DNA of 64,000 bases, from the NCBI GenBank assembly GCA_051294375.1, contig CM119263.1:18934628-18998627 (forward strand). Direction: 5' to 3'. Every line of letters begins with the position of its first letter. Position 1 is the stretch's first letter. Under the pieces are notes generated by a model. That model saw only the letters and a list, made by a program, of their open reading frames with translations, did no database searches and had not been told where the DNA came from. Positions 12,801 to 26,701 of this stretch are shown piece after piece. This DNA comes from Paraspadella gotoi (taxonomy: Eukaryota > Chaetognatha). The position numbers and the translations under genes are program-made.

Positions 12801-13421
12801 TAGCCTCCTTCTCAAACCCCACTCCTCACACGAGAAGACTTTGTCACCATCCACGACGCGTTCGGCGTGAAACTCATCTCTAAAGCGCGAACACGTGATC
12901 CACTGTGATTTTATTCTCACGATTGGAATGAGAAAAATGTGAAGAAGGAGATATTTTGTAAGATTTGACAATCGAGACTGCGTCACGATTCCATCTGAGT
13001 TAAATTACGATTGGAATTAAGTGAGGAAAAAATTATATTCACATTAATGTCTCGAGATCACCGAACAATACACCAAGAATATTTCACATTGTCCCTAATC
13101 ATACGTCTTCTAAATCTAAATCTCCATGACCTCAAATTAAATCTCGACTGCCGAGATCGTGACCCAGAAAAGAAAAATCGGGATTGATGACGCGACACCA
13201 AAATTTCTCTTTTCGAGATAACTTATCATAATTCAACTCAGCGCTCTTATCGTCCAGCCCCTACCTTTAACTCACCTTTCTCTCCTCTTCCCTACCGACA
13301 AACTCAAATTCCCTCAACGCAAAAACCTAATTTTTTTTCCCCAACTAAAAATACTTCTCTCTCTCTCTATCTCTCTCTGTCTCTCTCTCTTTCTCTCTTT
13401 TTCTCTCTCTCTCGTTCTCTC

Positions 13422-13464
<43 letters not shown>

Positions 13465-13498
13465 GTCTCTCTTCTCTCTCTTTCCCCGTTCGTCAAAC
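12801..13498 (+). repeat. Block P, copy 1
   Basis: Starts TAGCCTCCTTCTCAAACC and matches 14969-15680 directly with one-base indels. Its second half also matches 21042-21424. It ends in a long (CT)n tract (13354-13484). No gene is visible. Confidence 0.9.
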
Positions 13499-13847
13499 AA
13501 AATTAGAAAGAGGCTTTACATCGCCGGAGATGCACTTTAGTCACTTAAGTTACATAGCGGGCGCACTCCGGATTCCTTCGGCGCGAAAATGAGAAAATGA
13601 TGGTCGTCGCTGTAATAATACAGCAACGAGGTTCGGACTCTCTCTCTCTCTCTCTCTCTTATATCTCTCTCATCTCCTCTCTCCTCTTTCTGGTCCTCTC
13701 TCTCTCTCTCTCTCTCAGCCACCGCGTGCCCGAATTAACACGGTTACAGAGTTTTCGGCACACCAGCAATGCGAGCGAGGCCGGGTTTGGAGGCGACTGA
13801 TTGATCCAAGGACTGTTCTTTTCCCTCAATCTCTCTCTTCCCCCTCC

Positions 13848-13906
<59 letters not shown>

Positions 13907-14965
13907 GCTCGTGAATGCAAATTGAGGGGCGATGTGTCGGTATTTTTTTGGGTAGGTTGTGAAGAAGATGTTACTCGCTCGTGTAGATTGGTTAAGTTAT
14001 TTGAGAGAGGTGGAGTGAAAGCAGCTGCTCAGAATTTGCATTGACAAAATATCATTAAAGAGAATACATTACTTTCTGCCGAAATAGTTCTGTCATCGCC
14101 TATTTTGGACTGAGTGCTGGTCTAATTTAATTAACTTGCAGCTCGATATTTTTTTATTTTTAAGAGAAAGCCATATAATTTTCTGTGTTATTTTTAGTTG
14201 GTCTTTTTTTGCATCTTTAAAGTGTGAAAAGTTTAAACGAACGAATAGTCCACTAAGAAAAAGTATTGCATACGTAATTTTTGGATAATTTATGAAAATA
14301 TCTGTTAAAATAGGTCGGCGCAAAATACGAATTTTTATAATACAGGACATGCCTGTTAAGAAAAATATTATGCGATGTCATAGATCAGAAGAATCCACGG
14401 TCCTAAATGTCGAGTCAAACGTTACGCATTTTCACGTCTCTGTCACGACGCAGGTCACCACAGATGTCATTGTTGAATATATGTGTGGCCAGCACCGGAA
14501 TATTTTTTTAAAATCTTACTACTATTGCAGAGTTAATTTATAATATAACGAAGAAGGTTAAGAGGGAATCAAAAGTTTAAACGAAAACACAATTTCTCTT
14601 CTCTCTCTCTCAATCTCTCTCTCTCTCTTTCTCTCTTTCTCCTGCTCTCTCCTACCGTCTTCTCCAGTTTTCTAACTTCCGCATGCCGACGCACTTGACC
14701 CGCTTTCTGGTCCGGATTCCGGTCCAACGCGGATCGCGACGCGTAGCGTGAGCGTCGCTGTGCGCGACGAGGGAAAGGAGGAAGAGATGAGGGAAAAAGG
14801 GAGGAATAGAGGGAGTGAAAGAAGGAAAACAAAGGGAAAGGCCGAGGACGAGAGGGGAGGGAGTCGCCTCCGATTTTCCCACCACGTTTCGCATTTTCAA
14901 AGATTTTTACGAGAAAAAGGGGAGAAAAAAAATGAGATAAATTTTTTCGTGTATTTTTTTTTTCT
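13499..14965 (+). repeat. Block Q, forward copy
   Basis: Matches the reverse complement of 15685-17040 and of about 21425-22870. The anchor GAGATGCACTTTAGTCACTT appears here near 13527 and inverted near 17000. (CT)n tracts lie at 13640-13714 and 13850-13902. The open frame at 14292-14543 is broken by frameshifting indels in the other copies, so it is unlikely to be a gene. Confidence 0.88.
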
Positions 14966-14968
14966 CTC

Positions 14969-15585
14969 TAGCCTCCTTCTCAAACCCCACTCCTCACACG
15001 AGAAGACTTTGTCACCATCCACGACGCGTTCGGCGTGAAACTCATCTCTAAGCGCGAATCACGTGATCCACTGTGATTTTATTCTCACGATTGGAATGAG
15101 AAAAATGTGAAGAAGGAGATATTTTGTAAGATTTGACAATCGAGACTGCGTCACGATTCCATCTGAGTTTAAATTACGATTGGAATTAAGTGAGGAAAAA
15201 ATTATATTCACATTAATGTCTCGAGATCACCGAACAATCTACACCAAGAATATTTCACATTGTCCCTAATTCATACGTCTTCTAAATCTAAATCTCCATG
15301 ACCTCAAATCTAAATCTCGACGCCGAGATCGTGACCCAGAAAAGAAAAATCGGGATTGATGACGCGACACCAAAATTTCTCTTTTCGAGATAACTTATCA
15401 TAATTCAACTTCAGCCGCTCTTATCGTCCAGCCCCTACCTTTAACTCACCCTTTCTCTCCTCTTCCCTACCGACAATCAAAATTCCCTCAACGCAAAAAC
15501 CTAATTTTTTTCCCCAACGTAAAAAATACTTTCTCTCTCTCTCTATCTCTCTCTGTCTCTCTCTCTTTCTCTCTTTCTCTCTCTC

Positions 15586-15657
<72 letters not shown>

Positions 15658-15680
15658 CTCTCTCTCTCTCTCTCTCATGA
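14969..15680 (+). repeat. Block P, copy 2
   Basis: Second direct copy of P, starting TAGCCTCCTTCTCAAACC. It ends in a (CT)n tract at 15534-15676, longer than in copy 1. Confidence 0.9.
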
Positions 15681-15684
15681 AGAG

Positions 15685-15995
15685 ATAGAGAAAAAAAATA
15701 CCACGAAAAAATTTATCTCGATTTTTTTTCTCCCTTTTTTCGTAAAAATCTTTGAAAATGCGAAACGTGGTGGGAAAAATCGAGGCGACTCCCTCCCTCT
15801 CGTCCTCGGCCTTTCCCTTTTGTTTTCCTTCTTTCCTCCCTCTATTCCTCCCTTTTCCTCCCTCTCTTCCTCCTTTCCCTCGTCGCGCACGGACGCTCAG
15901 CTACGCAGTCGCGATCCGCGTTGGAACCGGAATCCGGGACCAGAAAGCGGAGTCAGTCGTCGGCATGCGGAAGTTAGAAACCGGTAGAGAGAGAA

Positions 15996-16035
<40 letters not shown>

Positions 16036-16685
16036 TGGTTTTCGTTTAACTTTTGATTCCCTCTTAACCTTCTTCGTTATATTTATAAATTAACTCTGCA
16101 ATAGTAGTAAGATTTTAAAAAAATATTCCGGCTGGCCACACAATATTCAACAATGACATCTGTGTGACCTGCGTCGTTGACAGAGACGTGAAAATGGTAA
16201 CGTTTGACGCGACATTTAGACCGTGGATTCTTCGATCTATGACATCGCATAATATTTTTCTTAACAGGCATGTCTGTATTATAAAATTGTATTTTGCGCC
16301 GACCTATTTTAACAGATATTTGTCATAAATTATCCAAAAATTACGTTGCAATACTTTTCTTAGTGGACTATTCGTTCGTTTAACTTTCACACTTTAAAGA
16401 TGCAAAAAAAACAACTAAATAACACAGAAAATATATGGCTTTCTTTAAAAATAAAAAAATATCGAGCTGCAAGTTAATTAAATTTAGACCAGCACCTCAT
16501 CAAATAGCGATGACAGAACTATTTCGGCGAAAGTAATGATTCTCTTAATGATATTTTTGTCAATGAAATTCTGAGCAGCTGCTTTCACTCCACCTCTCTC
16601 AAATAACTTACCAATCTAACGAGCGAGTAACATCTTCTTCACAACCTACCCTACCCGAACATCGCCCCTCATTTGATTCACGAGG

Positions 16686-16728
<43 letters not shown>

Positions 16729-16831
16729 CGAGAGAGAGAAAAGTCCTGATCATCAGTCGCCTCCAAAACCCGCCTCGCCGCATGCGGTGTGCGAAACTCT
16801 CGCGTGTTTAATTCCGGGCACGCGGTAGCCT

Positions 16832-16864
<33 letters not shown>

Positions 16865-16865
16865 C

Positions 16866-16899
<34 letters not shown>

Positions 16900-17040
16900 G
16901 AGAGCGAGCGTGTGTATTATTACAGCGACGACCATCATTTTCTCATTTCGCCGCCGAAGGGAATCCGAGTGCCCGTATGTAACTTAAGTGACTAAAGTGC
17001 ATCTCCGGATGTAAGCCTCTTTTAATTGTTTGACGAACGG
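15685..17040 (-). repeat. Block Q, inverted copy 1
   Basis: Reverse complement of 13499-14965. It sits between a (CT)n tract on its left (15534-15676) and a (GA)n tract on its right (17041-17192). The flanking simple repeats are therefore inverted repeats of each other. Confidence 0.88.
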
Positions 17041-17051
17041 GGAAAGAGAGA

Positions 17052-17097
<46 letters not shown>

Positions 17098-17100
17098 AGG

Positions 17101-17162
<62 letters not shown>

Positions 17163-18430
17163 AGAGAGAGAAGAGGAGAGAGAGAGAGAGAGATTCGAGC
17201 GGTGTGAGTTTTTTAAGTGCGATTTTCAGGCTTCGGGGCAGATCCATTTTTGGAGGGTAATATCACGAAAGATACTAACGGACCCGGTCCGGTGCTGGTC
17301 TTTCACAGAAAATAGTGATCCAATCTTTGATGTCATAAATTATTCCCCAAATAACTCATTCTACGATATAACCATTACTCCTTCATATTTCTGGTCTTTA
17401 TCAATTCTTACGACTCTTCTTTCATAACGAACTGGATCGAACATATTTTAGGCTTAAAAGCAACAAAATTTTAGTGTTGGTTCGATAAAAAAAAAACTTA
17501 CCATAGATACTTTTTATTTCTCACCCTCAACCGCCTCCATTCTCTCTTTTCTCCTCCTCCACTCGGTCGCCATTAAATTTCACTCTTTCGCCTTAAAACC
17601 TCATTTTCTTATCTTTTTTTCCTCTCATCTTCGACTAAAATCAAATTAAAGTCTTTTTTCCCCTTCCGAAACTGGCCTCGCGAGGATTCTCTTTTTTCTC
17701 TAATCTCGCTCTCTCTCTCTCTCTCTCTCTCCTCTCTGCTCTTCTCCCTCTCTCTCTCCTCTCTCTCCTCCTCTCTTCTCTCTCTCTTTCTCTTTTCCTC
17801 GGCTAAAAAGAGGAATAAAAAGGAGAAACCGGTTCAAACGAGGTAACAGGGAAAAAAAGAAATAAGGAAATTAGAAAAGAAAAGAAAGTGAAACAACACT
17901 TCTGCTGAGTTCAATTGTGCAATTTTTAGATTTAATGTGTTGCTTCGTTTTTTTTTTTCAGTGGTAATTAACATTGTCTCTTTTTCTTTATCTTTAGTCT
18001 TTTATGCTAAGAATTCATAACCAGCGACCTTGAGAAAAATGGGAAAAAATTACCATTTTTTCAACATTTCGTTATTTCATGATCACTGAAAAGAAAAAGT
18101 CATTAGTATTCAGAGCCCTACGGGTTTAAACGATTATTACTTTAAGGTCGAAAAGAAAGTTTTGTCACTTTTTGATCCATTATAAAAATATAAAAAACGT
18201 CAAAATAATGGCAGCTAATGGTAATTTATAATATTTTATTCAGTATATTTAAAATTTTATTTCCGTTTATGTGATACCTAACATTGGAGTTATCACTTTC
18301 ACGAATACTTAAAAAATAGTGCACAGTTTAAAAATAAAAGTTTTGCTGAACATGACAGGCATTTTGATAATTAACCATCTCTTAAATTTACTACTACTAG
18401 ATGATTATTGATATATAAAATATAATATAA

Positions 18431-18690
18431 AAATTATCCATTCATTTAATAAATAAGCGTGATAAGGCGCTCAGTAGGATGAAGACTACTATCCGTAACT
18501 CCTATGCCCCATCAGCAGCAATGGAACGGGTCCTTGGCTTGAAACTAGGCTTGGGGGTTTTCCAAGGCGGTTTACAGCCGTCCTCACGCTTCCCGCAGGG
18601 AACAGAATTGGGATTTGAACCCGGCTCCCATTACTTAACATCACTTCCCATATTCCCTGTTGGCTCATTGTTTCATTTGTCTTTACATGT
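18431..18690 (-). mobile_element. tRNA-derived SINE-like element (in block R copy 1)
   Basis: On the minus strand there is a perfect pol III B-box, GGTTCAAATCC (18611-18621). A weak A-box-like TGAGCCAACAGG (18655-18666) lies about 33 bp upstream. The 3' end GCTTATTTATTAAATGAATG is shared with other dispersed copies at 43674-43706 and 56397. A second copy at about 24325-24560 belongs to the block R duplication and has an extra T inside the B-box. The stems around the B-box do not form a proper tRNA T-arm, so this is not a tRNA gene. Confidence 0.5.
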
Positions 18691-18929
18691 TCTCTCATCT
18701 CCTCAAATCCCCTTATGTACCTCGCCTCCCAACTACCCATGTCGCGTAACTCTTCCATTCTCCAAAGTCCAAACTCAGTCGCAGGTGGCGAAATGAGGGC
18801 GTCAACCGTTGTTCTTCTGTTTCGGAACAAAACAAAGGTCAAAAAGGGAATGATCACAACTAAAAAAGTCGAATGCCATGAAGAAAATGGAGAATTAGAA
18901 AAAAAAATATCATAAAAAAAGTATCTCTC

Positions 18930-18975
18930 TCTATATATATATATATAAATATATTTATATATATATATATATATA
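18930..18975. repeat. (TA)n tract
   Basis: TATATA repeats with AAATATATTTAT interruptions. The equivalent in block R copy 2 is at 24822-24868. Confidence 0.9.
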
Positions 18976-19280
18976 TTTAACAGGTAAGCATTTGTTCGCT
19001 AAATATTCTAATCGACTTTAATGACATTTGAAGGAACAAAAATGCTCCTCGGGAGTATTTTCATCTTGTTGTGTGACCATCACATCTCGTTTCTCGGTAG
19101 CGTAACACTCTCCTCAGTCATCACGTTACACATTGACTCACATTGACAGTCACACATTGACTCACATTGACTCTCACATTGTGTTGAAAAGGTCATGTCT
19201 CGCTTTCTCTTAATTCGAGCTTAACTCAATTATTTTAAGAACAACATTTTCTCGCGAAAACTCGCGACGAACTTTTTAAA

Positions 19281-19314
19281 TTCGATTAAATGACCATTTG
19301 GTCATTTAATCGAA
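19281..19314. repeat. Near-perfect 34-bp palindrome
   Basis: TTCGATTAAATGACCA, then TT, then TGGTCATTTAATCGAA: two 16-base arms that pair perfectly around a 2-base centre. The duplicate at 25356-25388 has lost one C. It is not in an obvious gene or terminator context. Confidence 0.9.
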
Positions 19315-21041
19315 ACTGCTTTGAAGCAGAAACAACGCTCGCCCCGAAGAAACTCGTTTCCTTAGATCATTTTAGAAATATTGTCTCGTTTTAATGTTTC
19401 TAATAAAAACTTTAAAATTCATACAATTTTCAATTTTCTTCTAAAAACCCATGTTGGAATCTTTGGACGGGCGACGTTTAGAACGTTTGATTTCGCGAGC
19501 GAAAAGAGGAAACTCTTTACACACTGACTCCTCTGGACGTTGTTGTTGTTGTAATGTTGTAATGTTTTCAATTTCTCTCTGAAGTTTTTTTTTTTAAATA
19601 AAAAAAAAAAACCACGGAGGAACCTTGTAGATCTATTTACGAAAAAAAGAAGAACTCAGTACTCCCCGTCTGGCTCTGCGTGCGAGAATGAAAAATCGTC
19701 GTATTTTCCCCTCGGAAAGAAATTATTACCTCGTCATAAGGAATACGGAAGGATATAAAAATCCTGAGCCCGTATGAAAGAAAAGCAGTAAAGGTTTATC
19801 ATTGGAGGGATATAACGTTTATCAACGTCGGAGAGGGGGCCATGGAAAGGAAAGGAAACATGGGGACGCACGTTAACAAAAGGAGGAAAAAGGAAAAGGA
19901 ATAATAAAGGGAGGAACGAGAGGAGAAAAAGTATGAAGTGAAGAAGACTCTCTTGGGTGAAACTCGTAATTTTGACCTCGCGCATAAATGGAAAGAAAAG
20001 AAAGTTAAAGGAAAGAGATTGCAATGAAAATAAAGTAGGAGGAAGAAACCAAAGCTAAGAAAGTTAAACTGGAGGAAAAATAGAAATAAAACGCGAATGG
20101 GAAATGTTTAAAAGAAAAAAAATCAAAAGGAAAATCAAGAGATGAAGAAAAAGAGAGATGCGAAAGTGGCAAGCGGTTTGGTTGGTGGCGGGAAATGGTA
20201 AAGAGATACTGGCATAATCTGTAAGGAAGATGGCGCTTGAACGGAAAATGACAAATAAAAACAAAAAAATGGGAAGCGACAGGCTAATAGTATTCTGGAA
20301 CTGCAAAATGATGGTTTAGAAAAAGAAAACGTTTTACCTGTGCTCGCTCTCCGTGAACGACAAAAAATAGAGAAAGAAAACAGAGAACGAAAGAAAAAAA
20401 AATAGGAAAACAAAATGAATAAAAACAACGGGGGAAAAAACAGGGCAGGAAACAACCGACCAAAGTCGAACGACCTACCTTGACGAACCATTCGCAATTT
20501 GCGCTCTTCTCTCTCTCACTCTTTTTCTCTGGTCTATTCCCCTTTCTTTCTTTCTCCCTCTTTCTCTNNNNNNNNNNNNNNNNNNNNNNNNNNNNNNNNN
20601 NNNNNNNNNNNNNNNNNNNNNNNNNNNNNNNNNNNNNNNNNNNNNNNNNNNNNNNNNNNNNNNNNNNNNNNNNNNNNNNNNNNNNNNNNNNNNNNNNNNN
20701 NNNNNNNNNNNNNNNNNNNNNNNNNNNNNNNNNNNNNNNNNNNNNNNNNNNNNNNNNNNNNNNNNNNNNNNNNNNNNNNNNNNNNNNNNNNNNNNNNNNN
20801 NNNNNNNNNNNNNNNNNNNNNNNNNNNNNNNNNNNNNNNNNNNNNNNNNNNNNNNNNNNNNNNNNNNNNNNNNNTCTGCGTCCCCTAGAGGGAGAATTTT
20901 CGAGCCATCAACAACCATCATCAAGGGTGGAGGCGGTGGAGTCTTACGGAAAGAATGAGAAGGAGCAGGAGGAGGAAGAGGAGGGGGAAAGAGGAGGAGG
21001 AAGCTGAACTTAGTTGNNNNNNNNNNNNNNNNNNNNNNNNN

Positions 21042-21788
21042 ACTATAATAATTCGACTTCAGCCGCTCTTATCGTCGCAGCCGTACCCTTTAAATCACCT
21101 TTCTCTTCCTCTTCCTAGACAATAAAATCTACTGCACGCAAAAACGCTAATGTTGTTGCTTCCCAATCCGATTAATGAAAATACTTTCTCTCCATCATCT
21201 TCTTATCGTTCTGTGATCTCTCCTCTGCTTGTATCTCTTGGCTTTCTCTGTGTCTTCGTTCTCTTCTTTCTAGTCTCTCTGTCTCTCGTCTCTTGCAGTC
21301 TCTCGTCCTCTCGTCCTGCAGTCTGACTCGTCTGCGGTCTCGTTAGTCTGTCTCTGTTGTCCTATTGCTCTCGCGTCTTCCTCTCTCTCTACCTCTCTCT
21401 CCTGCCTGGTCGCGATTTCTCTCGTCTCAGTGAAGAGATAGGAAAAAAATCAAAGAAATAAATTTATCTCGTTTCTGTTTTCTCCTTTTTCGTAAAAAGT
21501 CCACTTTGAAAATAGCGAACGGTGGTGGGAAATTGGTAGAATACAGGCGGACTCCGTCTCACTCTCGTCTCGGCCCTTCCCTTTTGTTTTTCTTCTTTAC
21601 TCGCATTATTCTCCTTTTTCTCCTTCTTTCCTTCCTTTCCCTCGTCGCGCACGGACGCTCAGCTGACGCAGTCGCGCGATCGCGTTTGGAAGGCCGGATC
21701 GGGACAGAGAAGCGGAGTAGTCGTTCGGCATGCGAGATTAGAAACGTAGAGAGAAGAAGAGATAGAAAGGGAGAGGAGAGAGAGAGAG

Positions 21789-21819
<31 letters not shown>

Positions 21820-22870
21820 AATTGGTGCTTTATCGTATTTAAGCGTTTTGATTTCCTCTTAACTTCTTCGTTTATAGTGTCGTATAAATTAACTCTGGCA
21901 ATGTAGTACAGAAGTTTAAAATATTCCGGCTGGCACACAATATTTCAACACTGACATCAGTGTGACCTGCGTCGTGTGACAAGAGTGAAAATGTAAGTTT
22001 GACGGACAGTTTAGACGTGGATTCGATTTATGACATCGGCATAATATTTTTTCTAACAGGCATGTCTGTATATAAAATTGTTTCTTTTGCGCGACCTATT
22101 TTACAGATATTTGTCATAATTATCCAAAAATTACGTTGCAATACTTTTCTTAGTGGACTTATTCGTTTCGTTTACACTTTACATTTAAAAGATGGGCAAA
22201 AACACTAAATACACAGAAAATATATGGGTTTCTTAAAGAATGAAATATCGAGCTGGAAAGTTAATAAATTTTAGACCAGCACCTCATCATAGCGTGAAGA
22301 ACTATTTCGGCGAAAGTAATGATTTCTTCTAATGATATTTTTGTAATGCAATTCTGAGCAGCATGCTTTCCTCCACTCTTCAATACTTCACAATCTAACA
22401 GAGCGGAGTACATCTTCTTGCAAACCTACCCCTACCCGACTCGCCGGCGCTCAGATTTGTTGCCGAGGGAAGAGAGAGAAGGAGAAAAAAAAAAAAGAGG
22501 AGAGAGAGGAGGAGAGAAGAGAAGGAGGAAGAGAAAAGTCTGATGCATCAGTTCGCTCCAAAGACCCGCCTTTCGCTCGCATGCTGAATGTGCGGAAGAA
22601 CTTCTGCGTGTGTACATGTCCGGCACGCGCGTGGGCTACGGCTAAGGAGGAATGAAGGGATAGAGCAGAGAGAGAGGACAGAGAGCAGAGAGAGAAGAGA
22701 GAAGGTGAGGAAAGAAGAGAGGAGCGTGGTGTTATTATTAAGGTGCGACGACCATCATTTTTCATTTTCGCCGCGAAGGGAATCCTGGTGGACCGTTATG
22801 TAACGTATAGTAGACTAAAGGGGATCTTACGGATGTGAAGGCTTTTATGTAATTTTGTTTGACGACGGGG
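21042..22870. repeat. Indel-rich copy of the end of P plus inverted Q
   Basis: Colinear with 15397-17040 but sprinkled with single-base insertions and deletions, far more than between other copies. It starts directly after a 25-N gap. This error pattern resembles uncorrected long-read gap filling more than biological divergence (inference). Confidence 0.8.
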
Positions 22871-22911
22871 AAAGAGATGAGAAAGAGAGAGAGAGCAGAG
22901 ATGCGGAGATT

Positions 22912-22945
<34 letters not shown>

Positions 22946-25900
22946 GCGAGAGGAGAGAGAATAAGTAGAGAGAGAATGGTAGGTAAGGAGGAGAGAGTCG
23001 AGAGTTGAGGAGAAGAGGGAAGAGAGGTATAAAGAGAGAGAGTATTCATTAGAGGAGAGAGCGGTATGTGAGTTCGTTTAAATGTGCGATTTTCAGGCTT
23101 CGGGGCAGATCCTTTGTTTGGGCGGTAAATACATGCACGAAAGATACTAAAGGACCCAGGTTCCGGGGTAGGTCTGGGTCTCTTGGCAGGAGAAATAAGT
23201 GATCTATAATTCTTGATGTCATAGAATTATTCTCCCAGATAATAACCGTATTCTAACCGATTATAACCATTACTCCTTGGTATGAATTAGTACGGCGAAG
23301 GCGTCTTCGTTTCGATTGAACGTGACGTTGGAATGCGAACATATTTTTAGGCTTAAAAGCAACAAATTTTAGTGTTGGTTCGATAAAACAAAACTTACCA
23401 ATAGATACTTTTATTTCTCACCCCTCAACGCCTCCATTCTTCTTTTCTCCTCCTCCACTCGTCAGCCATTAATTTCACTTCTCTTTCGCCTTCAAAACCT
23501 CATTTTCTTATCTTTTTTTTTTCCTCTCATCTTCGACTAAAAATCAAATTAAGTCTTTTTCCCTTCCGAAACTGGCCTCGCAGGGATTCTCTCTTTTCTC
23601 TAATCTCGCTCTCTCTCTCTTCTCTCCTCTCTCTATCTCTCTCTCTCTCTCTCCTCTCTCTTCTCTCTCTCTCCTCTTTCTCTTTTTCCTTACTGGCTAA
23701 AAAAGAGGATAAAGAGAACCGGTTTCAGGGAGGTAAAGGGAATAAAAAAATAAGGAACATTAGAATAGAAAAGAAAGTGACAAACTTCTGCTGAGTTCAT
23801 TGTGCAATTTTTAGATTTAATGTTGCTTCGTTTTTTTTTTCAGTGGTAATTACATTGTCTCTTTTTCTTTATCTTTTTAGGTTCTTTCTTTGCTAGAATT
23901 TTAACCAGCGACCTTTGAGAAAAATGGGAAAAAAAATACCATTTTTTTTCACATTTCGTTATTTCATGATCACTGGAAAAGAAAGTCATTAGTATATTAG
24001 CAGTTAACGTTTTTTGTTTAAACGATTATTACTTTAAGATCGAAAGAAAATTTTTGTCACTTTCTGATCTATTGATAAAAATATAATAAAAACGTCAAAA
24101 TAATGGCATCTAATGGTAATTTATAATAGTTTTTCAGGTATATTTAAAATTTTATTTCCGTTTATGTGATACCTAATTGGGTTATCACTTTCACGAATAC
24201 TTAAAAAATAAAAAGTGAAACAGTTTAAAAATAAAGTTTTGGGCTGAACATGACAGGCATTTTGATAATTAACCATCTCTTAAATTTAATACTACTATGA
24301 TGATTATTGATATATAAAATATAATATAAAATTTCCATTCATTTATAAAAATGATAGCGTGAATAAGGCGCTGCTAGTAGGAGATGAAGACTACTTCCGT
24401 AAATCCTATGCCCATCGACAGCAATGGAACGGGTCGCTTGGCTTGAAACTAGGCTTGGGGGTTTTCCAAGGCGGTTTACAGCGTCCTCACGCTTCCCGCA
24501 GGGAATCAGAATTGGGATTTTGAACCCGGCTCCCATTACTAACATCATTCCCATATCCCTGTTGGCTCCTTGTTTATTTTGTCTTTACATGTTCTCTCAT
24601 CATCCTCAAATCCCCTATGTACTCGCCTCCAACTACCCATGTCGCGTACTCTTCCATTCTCCAAAGTCCAAACTAGTCGCAGGTGCGAAAATGAGGGCGT
24701 CAACCGTGTTCTTCTGTTTCGGAACAAACAAGGTTAAAAAGGGATGATCACAACTAAAAAAGTCGAATGCCATGAAAGAAAATGGAGAATTATGAAAAAA
24801 AAAAATCATAAAAAGATTTCTCTCTATATTATATATATAAAATATATTTATATATATTATATATATATGAAATTGTACAACAATATAATTTTCCATTCAT
24901 TTAATGAAATAAGCTATCTTGCCGCTGAGTTGGACAGGCTTTTGGTGGTTTAGCCTCATCACTCTTTACAAATATGACTAGCAGGTCCCTGCAAGCTTTC
25001 AATTCAAGACTCTCTCAGGTCTCGTTTATTCATCCCCAGAGTACCTGGGGTGAACAGGTTAAGCATTTGTTCGCTAAAATTCTAATCGACTTTAATGAAT
25101 TGAATGCGAAACAAAATGCTCCTCGGGAGTATTTTCCATCTCTTGTTGTGTGACCATCACATCTCGTTCTTCGGTAGCGTACACTCTCTCAGTTCATACG
25201 TTACACATGACTCACATGACAGTCACACATTGACTCACATTGACTCTCACTTGGTGTTGAAAAGGTCATGTCTCGCTTTCTCTTATCGAGCTTAACTCAA
25301 TTATTTTATAAGAACAACATTTTCTCGCGAAAACTCTGAGCCGAAAACTTTTAAATTCGATTAAATGACATTTGGTCATTTAATCGAAACTGCTTTGAAG
25401 GGCAGAAACAACGCTGCCGGCCCCGAAGAATCGTTTCCTTAGATTCATTTTAGAATATTGTCTCGTTTTAATGTTTTCTAATAAAAACTTTTAAATTCAT
25501 ACAATTTCCCATTTTCTTCTAAACCCATTTGGAATCTTTGAGGGCGACGTTTAGAAACGTTTGATTTTCGCGGCGGAAAAAGAGGAAACTCTTTACACCA
25601 CTGACTCCTCTGGACGTGTGTTGTTTGTTGTAATGTTGTAATGTTTTAATTTCTCTCTGAAGTTTTTTTTTTTAATAAAAAAAAAAAAACCAGGAGGAAC
25701 CTTGTAGATCTATTTACGAAAAAAAGAAGAACTCATATCCCGTCTGGTCTGCGTGCGATGATATGAAAAATCGGTCGTATTTTCGCCTCGGAAAGAAATT
25801 ATTACCTCGTCATAAGAATACGGAAGGATATAAAAAATCCTGATCCCGTTGAAAGAAAGCCAGTAAGGTTTAAATTATCATTGGAGGGATTATAACGTTT

Positions 25901-26657
25901 ATCACGTCGGAGAGGGGGCCATGGAAAGGAAAGGAACATGGGGACCGCACGTTAACAAAAGGAGGAAAAAGGAAAAGGAATAAATTAAGGGACGAAAGAG
26001 GAGAAAAAGGTTGATAAGGAAGCTCTCTTTGGTGACACTGTAAAAATGTTTTTTGCACCTCGGGCATAAATGGAAAGAAAAGAAAAAGTTAAAGGTAAAG
26101 AGAATTGCAATGAAAATAAAGTAGGGGAAAGAAACCAAAGGCTAAGAAAAGTTAAACTGGAGGGAAAAATAGAATAAAACGCCAATGGAAATGTTTAAAA
26201 GAAAAAAAAAAATCAAAGGGAATAAGAGTTGAAGAAAAAGAGAGATGGCGAAGTGGCAAGCGGTTTGGTTTGGTGGCGGGAATGGTTAAAGAGATACTGG
26301 CATAATCTGTAGAGGGATGGCGCCCTGAACGGGAAAATTGACAAATTAAAACAAAAAAAATGGGAAGCGACAGGCTAATAGTATTCTGGAACTGCAAATG
26401 GATGGTTTAGAAAAAGAAACGTTTACCTGTGCTAGCTCTCCGTGGACGACAAAAAATAGAGAAAGAAAACAGGAGAAGAAAGAAAAAAAATAGGAACAAA
26501 ATGAATAAAAACAAGGGGGGAAAAAACAGGCAAGGAAAAACGACCCAAAAGTCGAACGACTACCTTGACGAACATTCGCAATTGCGCTCTTTCTCTGCTA
26601 CTCTTTTTCTCTGGTCTATTCCCTTTCTTTTTTCTCCTCTTCTACTTCTCTCTCCTC

Positions 26658-26701
<44 letters not shown>

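Larger units (their letters stand above)
17041..21016 (+). repeat. Block R, copy 1
   Basis: About 4 kb duplicated directly at 22871-27015. It begins with a (GA)n tract, includes a (CT)n tract (17707-17795), a SINE-like element, a (TA)n tract (18930-18975), a 34-bp palindrome and a purine-rich stretch (19800-20450). It is interrupted by the gap 20568-20874, which copy 2 fills with (CT)n DNA. No open frame is conserved between the two copies. Confidence 0.88.

Noticed and set aside
14292-14543. 83-codon plus frame in block Q
   Set aside because: The other copies of Q carry indels that shift it, with no sign of frame conservation.
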